From positions 1 through 64,000 of the forward strand of contig JALVEE010000267.1 in assembly GCA_027008645.1 (NCBI GenBank): a stretch of 64,000 nt of DNA, read 5' to 3'. The notes beneath the pieces are model-generated. The model did not search any database and had not been told where the DNA came from. It worked only from the letters and a program-made list of their open reading frames with translations. The first letter of the stretch is position 1. Every line of letters begins with the position of its first letter. The position numbers and the translations under genes were made by a program. Shown piece after piece: positions 42,771 to 50,708 of the stretch. The DNA is from Saprospiraceae bacterium (GTDB lineage Bacteria; Bacteroidota; Bacteroidia; Chitinophagales; Saprospiraceae).

Positions 42771-45299
42771 ATGTTAAAAAATTACACTATTAAAGGATTT
42801 GCTATCGCAATAATAGCATTTTTTAGTTTACAAGGAATTTCACAAGACGCATTTAATTTCAGTGATGATTTTGAAAGCTATGATGTCGGAAGTTATTTAG
42901 CTCAAAGTTCTGATACTTGGACTACCTGGTCAAACAAACCCGGATCAAGTGAAGACGCTAAGATATCCGATGTTCAGGCTAAATCAGGTACAAAATCTGT
43001 TTATTTAAAGTCAGTACAAGCAAACGGGGGTCCTACGGATTTGGTATTTCCAGCACCTCAAGTTTATGAAACAGGTATAATTACAGTTGAGACAAAGGTG
43101 TTTGTTGATAAGGATAAAGGAGGATATTTCAACTTTCAAGGAGCAAGCAAATTGGGTGATGCATATACTTTTGATGTCTATATGGTCAATGGTGGTAAGT
43201 TTTATGTAACTCAAAGTGGTAATAGTATAATTTCAATTAACAGCACATATCCGACTAATACTTGGTTTAACTTGAAAATAGTTGGGGATTTGACCATAAA
43301 TTTATGGACAGTTGAAATCGATGGAGAGGTTGTAGGAAGTTTTGCTTCAGCTATTAACAAGTTCTCAGCAATAGACTTTTACCCTGTAAATAGTAAATCT
43401 GTTGGAGGAAACGAACAATCATCTTACTATATTGATGATTTTAGTTTTGATTTTGCACCATTTGTTCCACTACAAAAAGATGGAGCTTTACTCAATGCTT
43501 CAGCCGAAAATACTTTGGGATTGACAGGGATGAAGAGTAGCATTTCCGGTGAATTAATCAATGTTGGTATTGATACTATAACCGGTTTTGAGGCGAAATG
43601 GACTTATGGAGCGCAAAGCGGAACTAAAACATTTGATGAGCTTGCATTAAAGACTTTAGATAGATATACATTTGAGTTTGATGATTCTATCTCCTTAATC
43701 GCAGGTGAAAATCTCTTGAATATTGAAATTTTAACCATAAATGGCAATGCGGATGACAATATTGAAAATAATAAAAAATATGTAACAACTGTAGCTGTTG
43801 TTCCTGCTGCTGAAAAAAAATATGTTGGCGAGGAATTGACAGGAACATGGTGTGGATGGTGTCCTAGAGGGGCTGTTGCATTAGATTATATGGCTAATAA
43901 ATATCCCGATTATTTTATTGGAATCGCTGTACACAACGGTGATCCAATGGAAGAAAGTGAGAAATATTATCCTGGGTCAGCCAAATTAGCCTCTAAGCTT
44001 ACTAATAATGATTGGGGGTTTCCCGGAATGTTGTCAATGAGAAATAAAGAATTAGATCCGGGCAATGTTGAGAGTTTGTTCCTTGAAGAAATTCAAAAGC
44101 CAACTACCGGTAAAATGCTTATAGGTTCTGATTTTGATGAAAACTCCCGAAAACTTAGAGTATCCGTTTCTACATCATTTCTAAATGATAATACCGATAA
44201 ATACCGTGTATCTGTAATCTTAGTAGAAAACGGTTTGAAAGGAACCGGTTCCGGTTGGAATCAAGCAAATTATTACTCAGGTAGAAAGCCTGCTTTAATA
44301 GGTGCGGGACACAATTGGCAAACTGAACCCAATCCTGTTCCAGCATCTAAAATGACATATAATGAAGTGGGACGTGCTTGTTTGGGAAAGTATGAAGGAG
44401 AACCACTTAAAAACTCACACAATACTACAGATGTTGAAGTGCTGAATTTTAATTATACTGTTCCTGATGGATATAAGACTGAAAATATGGAAATAGTGGC
44501 ACTTTTATTAAAAGAAGATGGATCGGTAGAAAATGCAGAGGAAGTCAATTTTAAAGAAGCATTGGAAAACGGTTTTGTGAAAGTCATAGAGAATGTAAAT
44601 TGGCACGATGTGGTGATAAATGAATTTCTTGCCAGTAATGACTCATTAAGTGGAATCGCTGACCAAGATGGTGAATTTGACGATTGGATAGAACTTTATA
44701 ACAATACGAATCACGATATAGACTTGTCAAATGTTTATCTCTCTGATAAATTCAGTAAACCGCAAGCTTGGCAATTTCCAGCTGATACATTTATTGAGGC
44801 AAACTCTTATTTGATTGTTTGGGCTGATAAGGATACCGACCAAAAAGGTCTTCACGCAAAAATAAAATTGAGTTCCAAAGGAGAAAATTTGTTATTGACC
44901 AATGAGGACGGATCATTTATTGATTCATTGACTTTTGGAGAGCAAACTACAAATGTAGCTTATGCGAGAGTACCTAATGGAACCGGAGACTTTATATTCA
45001 AAGCACCAACATTCAATGGTACTAATGTGCCTGAGGCTACGATAGAACTCAACGACGATAATATCGCAAAAGTCTATCCTGTTCCAACAGATAATTATTT
45101 GACAGTTGAGTTTGAGGAAAATAATATTGATTATCAAGTTAAGGTTTTGAATACTATGGGGCAAGTATTTTTGTCTGAAAATTTGAGCAATAAAAAGAAT
45201 ATGTTGGATATTTCAAGATTGAGAACCGGACAATATATTCTTCAGATATACTCAAAAGGAAGATTGAAAGGAAATACAAGGTTTATTATTGTTAAATAA
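42771..45299 (+). CDS. Omp28 / lamin-tail T9SS type A protein
   Basis: 842 residues. The signal peptide is 1-25. A concanavalin-like domain ('FSDDFESYDVGSYLAQSSD', about 30-228) is followed by a CARDB-like segment (about 235-345). The Omp28 domain has the thioredoxin-like 'TGTWCGWCPRG' (Cys361, Cys364) and 'IAVHNGDPMEESEKYY'. Then comes a lamin-tail domain ('VVINEFLASNDSLSGIADQD', 'FDDWIELYNNTNHDIDLSNV', about 620-725). The C-terminal 'VYPVPTDNYLTVEFEE' and 'LDISRLRTGQYILQIY' form a type A sorting domain. It is a secreted multidomain surface protein, possibly thiol-active. It is divergent from recC. Confidence 0.9.
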   Translation: MLKNYTIKGFAIAIIAFFSLQGISQDAFNFSDDFESYDVGSYLAQSSDTWTTWSNKPGSSEDAKISDVQAKSGTKSVYLKSVQANGGPTDLVFPAPQVYETGIITVETKVFVDKDKGGYFNFQGASKLGDAYTFDVYMVNGGKFYVTQSGNSIISINSTYPTNTWFNLKIVGDLTINLWTVEIDGEVVGSFASAINKFSAIDFYPVNSKSVGGNEQSSYYIDDFSFDFAPFVPLQKDGALLNASAENTLGLTGMKSSISGELINVGIDTITGFEAKWTYGAQSGTKTFDELALKTLDRYTFEFDDSISLIAGENLLNIEILTINGNADDNIENNKKYVTTVAVVPAAEKKYVGEELTGTWCGWCPRGAVALDYMANKYPDYFIGIAVHNGDPMEESEKYYPGSAKLASKLTNNDWGFPGMLSMRNKELDPGNVESLFLEEIQKPTTGKMLIGSDFDENSRKLRVSVSTSFLNDNTDKYRVSVILVENGLKGTGSGWNQANYYSGRKPALIGAGHNWQTEPNPVPASKMTYNEVGRACLGKYEGEPLKNSHNTTDVEVLNFNYTVPDGYKTENMEIVALLLKEDGSVENAEEVNFKEALENGFVKVIENVNWHDVVINEFLASNDSLSGIADQDGEFDDWIELYNNTNHDIDLSNVYLSDKFSKPQAWQFPADTFIEANSYLIVWADKDTDQKGLHAKIKLSSKGENLLLTNEDGSFIDSLTFGEQTTNVAYARVPNGTGDFIFKAPTFNGTNVPEATIELNDDNIAKVYPVPTDNYLTVEFEENNIDYQVKVLNTMGQVFLSENLSNKKNMLDISRLRTGQYILQIYSKGRLKGNTRFIIVK

Positions 45300-45338
45300 A
45301 ATGCTTCTGCTATTTCTTTTTAGTCAGAACAATTATAA

Positions 45339-45375
45339 TAAAAAAAAATAGGGGCTTTCGAGCCTCTATTTTTTT
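45339..45375. terminator. Bidirectional terminator between the Omp28 gene and uvrB
   Basis: AATAGGGGCT (45347-45356) pairs with AGCCTCTATT (45361-45370) around a TTCG tetraloop, with an A run on the left and a T run on the right. It serves the plus-strand Omp28 gene and the minus-strand uvrB gene. Confidence 0.85.
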
Positions 45376-45395
45376 ATGTGTATTTCATTTTTTCT
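45375..45395. repeat. Remnant end of the interspersed repeat family
   Basis: GTGTATTTCATTTTTTCT (from 45378) matches the family end for 17 of 18 bases but has no partner end before uvrB. Confidence 0.5.
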
Positions 45396-45411
45396 ATAAT
45401 GGAATTTTTCA

Positions 45412-47424
45412 TCAAAGTTTCTTTTTTAGTGCTGCTATTTCATCACGAAAATGAGCTGCTGAAATAAAATCTAAGTCTTTCGCAGCCTTTTTCATCTTAA
45501 TTTCAGTGTCATTTATCAATTTTTTTATTTGGTCTTTATTCATATATCCAATGACGGGATCTGCAGCGATACCGGGTTTTTCAGGTTCAATATAGGCTTT
45601 GGGCTCAACACCACGAATATCAAGTATTGATTTCTTTGAAAGAATCTCTTCTCTTGTTTTATTCAATGATGTAGGAATAATACCGTGTTTTTCGTTGTAT
45701 TCTTTCTGGATCGCTCTTCTTCTATTCGTCTCGTCTATTGTATTTTCCATGCTTTTGGTTATTTTATCAGCATAGAAAATGACCAATCCATTTACATTTC
45801 TTGCGGCTCTACCGGCAGTTTGGGTAAGCGATTTTTCATTTCTCAAAAAACCTTCTTTATCAGCATCAAGAATTGCAACTAAGGAGACTTCGGGCATATC
45901 AAGTCCTTCTCTCAAGAGATTTACTCCTACTAAAACATCAAATTCACCCAGCCTCAAATCCCTGATTATCTCCACTCTTTCCATTGTATCAACATCGGAG
46001 TGAATGTATTTTGTTTTTATATCTAAGGAGTCAAGGTATTTGGTAAGTTCCTCTGCCATTCTTTTGGTCAAAGTTGTAACCAATGTACGTTCATTTTTCT
46101 TAATTCTATCGTTTATCTCTCCAAGTAAATCATCGATTTGGCTGATACTCGGTCTTACTTCAATCTTTGGGTCCAAGAGTCCTGTTGGTCTTACTATTTG
46201 TTCAACGATAACTCCGCCTGTTTTTTCCAACTCATAATCTCCCGGAGTAGCACTTGCATAAATCAATTGATTGGTTATGCTTTCGAATTCTTCAAAATTG
46301 AGAGGTCTGTTATCTATCGCTGATGGAAGTCTGAATCCAAAATTGACCAAATTCAGTTTTCTTGATCTGTCCCCTCCCCACATCCCTCTAACTTGAGGTA
46401 TGGTAACATGACTTTCATCAACAATCATAAGATAATCATCGGGAAAATAATCTAAAAGAGTAAAAGGTCTGGTTCCGGGTTTTCGATTATCAAAGAACCT
46501 TGAATAATTCTCAATACCACTACAATAACCCAACTCCCTAATCATCTCCAAGTCAAAAGTAGTCCTTTCTTTTATCCGGTTTGCTTCTTGATATCGACCT
46601 TCACTTTCAAAATACACCACTTGTGCGTGGAGTTCATCTTCGATATCACGAATTATCTCTTTCATCCTATCCCTGTTAGCTATATAAAGATTGGCGGGAT
46701 ATATCAAAGCGGTATCTATTTCTTCATATCTCTTACCTGAAATGGGGTCAATTATTTCGATACTATCAATTTCATCTCCCCATAGAGAAATTCTATAACC
46801 ATACTCTACATAAGGAAGATTTATGTCGATAGTATCGCCTTTTACCCTGAAAGTACTTCTTGAAAAATCAGAAACCGTTCTGGAATAAAGGGCATCCACA
46901 AGTTTATGTAAAAGTCCGTTACGGCTTATTTTTTGACCTTTTGATATACTGATAATACCCTTTTTATAGTCTTCGGGATTACCCATACCGTATATACAAG
47001 AAACCGAAGCAACCACGATAATATCCCGTCTTCCTGACAATAAAGATGAAGTAGCCCTAAGTCTGAGTTTGTCAACCTCTTCATTGATAGAAAGGTCTTT
47101 TTCAATATAAGTATCAGATGTACTTATATAAGCCTCCGGTTGATAGTAATCATAATACGAAACAAAATATTCAACAGCATTATCAGGAAAAAATTCTTTA
47201 AATTCACCATATAATTGTGCGGTTAATGTCTTATTGTGGGTCAGAATAATCGTAGGTCTGCCCAGTTCTGCAATAACATTTGCTAAAGTAAAAGTTTTTC
47301 CCGAACCGGTCACTCCAAGCAATACTTGATCCCTTTCATTTCTTTTTATTCCATTTACCAATTCAGAGATAGCTTTTGGTTGATCTCCCGTGGGTTTATA
47401 TTTTGATGTTAATTTAAAAGCCAT
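45412..47424 (-). CDS. uvrB: Excinuclease ABC subunit B
   Basis: 670 residues, the usual length. Walker A is 'GVTGSGKT' (37-44). The beta-hairpin region is 'SYYDYYQPEAYISTSDTYIE'. Helicase motifs include 'DDYLMIVDESHVTIPQVRGM', 'ATPGDYELE', 'RTLVTTLTKRMAEELTKYL' and 'QTAGRAARNVNGLVIFYAD'. The C-terminal UVR motif ('EIKMKKAAKDLDFISAAHFR') binds UvrC. It verifies DNA damage and loads the UvrC nuclease in nucleotide excision repair. A TAGATTTG element ends five bases before the ATG. Confidence 0.98.
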   Translation of the reverse strand: MAFKLTSKYKPTGDQPKAISELVNGIKRNERDQVLLGVTGSGKTFTLANVIAELGRPTIILTHNKTLTAQLYGEFKEFFPDNAVEYFVSYYDYYQPEAYISTSDTYIEKDLSINEEVDKLRLRATSSLLSGRRDIIVVASVSCIYGMGNPEDYKKGIISISKGQKISRNGLLHKLVDALYSRTVSDFSRSTFRVKGDTIDINLPYVEYGYRISLWGDEIDSIEIIDPISGKRYEEIDTALIYPANLYIANRDRMKEIIRDIEDELHAQVVYFESEGRYQEANRIKERTTFDLEMIRELGYCSGIENYSRFFDNRKPGTRPFTLLDYFPDDYLMIVDESHVTIPQVRGMWGGDRSRKLNLVNFGFRLPSAIDNRPLNFEEFESITNQLIYASATPGDYELEKTGGVIVEQIVRPTGLLDPKIEVRPSISQIDDLLGEINDRIKKNERTLVTTLTKRMAEELTKYLDSLDIKTKYIHSDVDTMERVEIIRDLRLGEFDVLVGVNLLREGLDMPEVSLVAILDADKEGFLRNEKSLTQTAGRAARNVNGLVIFYADKITKSMENTIDETNRRRAIQKEYNEKHGIIPTSLNKTREEILSKKSILDIRGVEPKAYIEPEKPGIAADPVIGYMNKDQIKKLINDTEIKMKKAAKDLDFISAAHFRDEIAALKKKL

Positions 47425-47801
47425 AGTTACAAATCTAACTAAATAATCAATTTTTGAATCGATAAATATTATTTTAATTTCATTTTTTTATCAAAAACGA
47501 AGAATTTCATAAATTTTTATCAAAATTTTTAATTTTTTTTGAAGTTTCAATTGCATTTTTGATGTAATATGTATTTTGAACTATAAGAAAAAGTTAATAG
47601 AATAGATTTGATATTATGCAAATTTTAACATATTTATAATGCCTTATTAACCAATGATATTCAACAAATTAGGATTAGTACTAATTTAAAAAATACACAA
47701 AATTTTTATTGAAATATTTTGTGTTTTTAAAATAATAAAAACTTATCTTTACAAAATAATTTTGGAGAGATCCTAAATTTTAAAAAACAATAACCAAACT
47801 C
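47425..47801. other. AT-rich intergenic region between uvrB and a TPR gene
   Basis: There is no gene in this 377-bp divergent region. It holds one terminator-like hairpin, ACACAAAAT (47694-47702) pairing with ATTTTGTGT (47716-47724) before a T run, and a one-mismatch -7 element TATCTTTA (47754-47761) about 40 bp ahead of the TPR gene. Confidence 0.5.
47430..47437 (-). promoter_or_regulatory. Candidate -7 promoter element for uvrB
   Basis: On the minus strand TAGATTTG matches TAnnTTTG exactly. It ends only five bases before the uvrB ATG, so a transcript started here would be leaderless or nearly so. Confidence 0.45.
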
Positions 47802-49202
47802 ATGAACGATAATAACAAAAACACGTATCTATTGCAGAATCTTGTTTCGGACTTTGAAGTGCTTATTGAGAGAGGGGAAATTGGTAATTATAACAAAGAA
47901 GAATTTCTTCAGTTAATCAATTTTTACCGTGATAAGTGCAATATTCAAAAATCAATTGAAATAGTAGATTTAGCAATCGAACAGTACAAGTACATAACCG
48001 ATTTTTATATTGTTAAAGGCGACTTATTACTGGAGATTAATAATCCTGAATTGGCTCTTAAGTATATCAGCCATTGCGAGAACATATCACCCTATGCTTT
48101 TGATGTGAAAATTCTTCAAGCTAAAGCGTATGCTATGATGGGTGATATTGATGTTTCAAATGCTTTGTTGGATGAATTGAAATCTTTTTCCAATCTCAAT
48201 TTTAATGTGGAAGTAAATATTATCCGTTCATATATTTACGAGCATTTGGGGGAATATGAGGAGATGTTCAATTTATTGAAAGAGACTTTGATTATCGATC
48301 CCTTAAACAAAGAGGCACTCAAAAGAATTAATACTGCAACTATATTTACGAAAAAATATGAAGAGAGTATTGACTTTCATAAAAAATTAATCGATAGCAT
48401 ACCTTACAATCATTTAGCTTGGTTCAATGTCGGTCAAATATACACGGTGCTATCTGAATATGAAGAAGCGATTGACTCTTTGGAATATTCATTTTTGATT
48501 AATCCTGATTTTGAAGACGGATATTTGGAATATGCCGATTTGTGCAATCAGATTGGAAAATACCAAAAAGCAACGATTGTCTATGAAGAGTATTTGGATA
48601 TATTTGATGGCGATTCGGAATTATACACTAATCTTATCTATGCACATCTGAAGCTAAAAAATCTGGATAATGCCGAGAAATTTGCCATAGAGGCTATAAA
48701 AACAGATTCGTACAATGATGAAGCGTTTTTCTTATTGGGGCAGGTTTATAGAAGTCGCAATAAATGGGAAAAAGCTTTGAATGCTTTTCATAAAGCAATA
48801 GATATAGAATCAGATAGGGAAGAATATTTTGAGGCTTTGGCTGAAATGTATATCAAACTAAATGATAACAAGAAAGCTGAAAAGTTTTTTGATATTATTA
48901 TGTCTATGGACACGCCGGAAGAACAATACTATATTAAATATATCAGATTTCTACTCTCGATCAAAAAGTATGATAAGGCTTATAATATAATAGAAAAATC
49001 TGAAGATATAGTTTACAGCCCACTGTTTAATTACTTGAAATCAATAATATACTTCAAGGCAGATAATAAGAAAGAAGCTTTGCTGATATTGGATTCCGCT
49101 TTGGAAGATAGCTATGAAGATCATGATATGCTATTTGAATTAGCTCCTGAACTAAAAAATGATAAAGAAGTCACTTCAATAATAAATTACTATAAAAGCT
49201 AA
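47802..49202 (+). CDS. Cytoplasmic TPR repeat protein
   Basis: 466 residues, built almost wholly of TPR units. Clear ones include 'HLAWFNVGQIYTVLSEYEEA', 'EDGYLEYADLCNQIGKYQKA', 'DEAFFLLGQVYRSRNKWEKA' and 'EEYFEALAEMYIKLNDNKKA'. There is no signal peptide or membrane segment, so it is probably a cytoplasmic scaffold. Proteins of this size and composition are common in Bacteroidota without a known role. It appears monocistronic and ends at a strong terminator. Confidence 0.88.
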   Translation: MNDNNKNTYLLQNLVSDFEVLIERGEIGNYNKEEFLQLINFYRDKCNIQKSIEIVDLAIEQYKYITDFYIVKGDLLLEINNPELALKYISHCENISPYAFDVKILQAKAYAMMGDIDVSNALLDELKSFSNLNFNVEVNIIRSYIYEHLGEYEEMFNLLKETLIIDPLNKEALKRINTATIFTKKYEESIDFHKKLIDSIPYNHLAWFNVGQIYTVLSEYEEAIDSLEYSFLINPDFEDGYLEYADLCNQIGKYQKATIVYEEYLDIFDGDSELYTNLIYAHLKLKNLDNAEKFAIEAIKTDSYNDEAFFLLGQVYRSRNKWEKALNAFHKAIDIESDREEYFEALAEMYIKLNDNKKAEKFFDIIMSMDTPEEQYYIKYIRFLLSIKKYDKAYNIIEKSEDIVYSPLFNYLKSIIYFKADNKKEALLILDSALEDSYEDHDMLFELAPELKNDKEVTSIINYYKS

Positions 49203-49235
49203 TAAAGAATTACTCAGTTTTTTAACCAAAACTTT

Positions 49236-49270
49236 AAGCCTTTTCTAAAAATTTAGAAGAGGCTTTTTTT
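49236..49270 (+). terminator. Intrinsic terminator of the TPR gene
   Basis: A 14-bp stem (49236-49249 with 49252-49265, one G-T pair, 2-base loop) is followed by a run of T. It lies 33 bp after the stop codon. Confidence 0.85.
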
Positions 49271-49272
49271 AT

Positions 49273-49359
49273 AGGTGTATTTCATTTTTTCGCTTTTGCC
49301 ACTCTTTGCCTCTGACTCCTAAAGGAGAATCAACCCGTAATGCTAAAAAATGAAATGCG
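49273..49359 (+). repeat. Short interspersed palindromic repeat, copy B
   Basis: The ends GGTGTATTTCATTTTTTCGC (49274-49293) and GCTAAAAAATGAAATGCGC (49342-49360) are inverted. The core GCCTCTGACTCCTAAAGGAG (49309-49328) is identical to copy C and closely matches copy A. It is non-coding and sits directly after the TPR-gene terminator. Confidence 0.75.
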
Positions 49360-49443
49360 CTCTTTTTTATTTGCTTGTAACTTTTTTAAATCATAGACGT
49401 AATACAACCAAACAACTTATTATTTAATCTAAAATTCTAAAAA

Positions 49444-50319
49444 ATGAAAAATATCATCTTATTAATAGTATTGCTTTTTTCAGTAACAATTGCAAATGCT
49501 CAAAAAGAAAAATCCGATAGTGATACAACAAAAATCAAACTCGGCGATAAAACAATTATAATTGTTGATAAAAATGATAAGACCGAAGATACCATTTCTG
49601 TAAAAGAAGAAATCAAAGATGAGGAAATAACAATCAAACAAAACGAAAAGAAAACAAAAGCCAAAAAATACTACAACTCCAGAAATTATTCCAGATGGGC
49701 AGGATTGTACCTTGGTATAAATCAATTTGGAGATATTAGGGATGGTGGAGAACTAACAGCCAATTTCAAAAATTGGGAAATCAATCCTTGGAAAAGCAGA
49801 ATATGGAATATCAATTTTATGGAGATAAACCTTAGTATTGTTAAAAAACATATACTTTTGACCACCGGTTTTGGATTGGAATATAAAAACTTCTCATTCA
49901 AAAATAATATAGACTTAGTAGAAGAAAACGGGCAAGTGAATCCTGTGGTCAACAATAGTCTAAAATACAAAAAAGATAAGCTACATGTGAGTTATTTCCA
50001 AATGCCTATTTTGCTCGAATTTAATACTTCTTCAAGAGCAAGGAAAGGATTTTATTTAGCAGCCGGCTTTGTAGGGGGATTGAAAATGTATTCAAAACTC
50101 TATCAAAAATACGATTTGGATGACAATACCATTAAGAAAAGAACAAAAAGTGATTTTAATCTAAATCCTTATCAACTTTACGGTACTCTTAGGATTGGAA
50201 TCAACAGATTAACCCTCTATGGCAATTTTGACCTTATGCCTTTATTCAAAGAGGGTGAAAGTACATTGGGAGACAATCTTATGGTAGTAAGCGCAGGAGT
50301 AAAACTGATCGGTTTCTAA
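49444..50319 (+). CDS. PorT-like outer membrane beta-barrel protein
   Basis: 291 residues. The signal peptide is 'MKNIILLIVLLFSVTIANAQ'. A charged linker (about 21-75, rich in Lys, Glu, Asp and Thr) precedes a barrel of amphipathic strands: 'WAGLYLGINQFGDIRDGG', 'HILLTTGFGLEYKNFSFKNN', 'KLHVSYFQMPILLEFNTSSR' and 'GFYLAAGFVGGLKMYSK', ending 'LMVVSAGVKLIGF'. The layout fits the PorT/OMP_b-brl_2 family. It appears to be a single-gene unit; function unknown. Confidence 0.85.
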   Translation: MKNIILLIVLLFSVTIANAQKEKSDSDTTKIKLGDKTIIIVDKNDKTEDTISVKEEIKDEEITIKQNEKKTKAKKYYNSRNYSRWAGLYLGINQFGDIRDGGELTANFKNWEINPWKSRIWNINFMEINLSIVKKHILLTTGFGLEYKNFSFKNNIDLVEENGQVNPVVNNSLKYKKDKLHVSYFQMPILLEFNTSSRARKGFYLAAGFVGGLKMYSKLYQKYDLDDNTIKKRTKSDFNLNPYQLYGTLRIGINRLTLYGNFDLMPLFKEGESTLGDNLMVVSAGVKLIGF

Positions 50320-50321
50320 AA

Positions 50322-50486
50322 ATATACTCAAACCACATAGCTTTTCAGGTTTTTGGCTCTTTCTTTTTCTCACTATCTTCGTTAAAATCAATAGCAATAG
50401 CATTGGCTATTCCGATTGATTTTGCCTCGATATTTAAAAAAATAAATTTGCCAATATTCCCGAAAAGCTAAATGGTTTGAGTATAT
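50322..50486. repeat. 165-bp long inverted-repeat element
   Basis: The outer arms ATATACTCAAACCACATAGC... (50322-50346) and its mirror (50462-50486) match at 23 of 25 positions. An inner pair, 50384-50401 with 50406-50423, matches at 16 of 18 positions around an ATTG loop. Segments between the arms (GGTTTTTGGC and GCCAATATTCC) are also partly complementary, so the whole element could fold as one long rod in DNA or RNA. It is non-coding. It is unrelated in sequence to the GGTGTATTTCAT family. It could be a MITE or a structured RNA. Confidence 0.7.
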
Positions 50487-50523
50487 AAACTCCCGCACAG
50501 AGTTTTTTCATATCACAAGTTGG

Positions 50524-50554
50524 CACCTGTAATTAATTTTACGGGTGTTTTTTT
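50524..50554 (+). terminator. Intrinsic terminator upstream of the htpG promoter
   Basis: CACCTGTAA (50524-50532) pairs with TTACGGGTG (50539-50547, one G-T pair), followed by seven T. No protein gene ends nearby except the barrel gene 205 bp upstream, so it may end that transcript or one passing through the inverted-repeat element. Confidence 0.75.
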
Positions 50555-50585
50555 AATGGGTGTCAAAATGGCGCATTATATGCAA

Positions 50586-50601
50586 TGGTACAGCTTTTGC
50601 A
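50586..50601 (+). promoter_or_regulatory. Candidate sigma-54 promoter of htpG
   Basis: TGGTACAGCTTTTGCA fits the -24/-12 consensus TGGCACN5TTGCA, with exact GG-N10-GC spacing (GG 50587-50588, GC 50599-50600). The expected start is near 50611, giving a leader of about 98 bases before the htpG ATG. TGTCAAAATGGCGCA at 50561-50575 could be part of an activator site. The region has no convincing TAnnTTTG alternative. Confidence 0.6.
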
Positions 50602-50708
50602 CTAAGGGGTTAATTGGAAGGGTAGTTTTAAATCAATTTAGCATTAAATTGTTTAAAACCACCTTTTATTTAATATAAATTATTACTATTAAAAAAAATA
50701 AAATAGAA

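Noticed and set aside
43835-43880. CGWC motif as a stand-alone thioredoxin
   Set aside because: It lies inside the Omp28 domain of a larger secreted protein, not in a separate gene.
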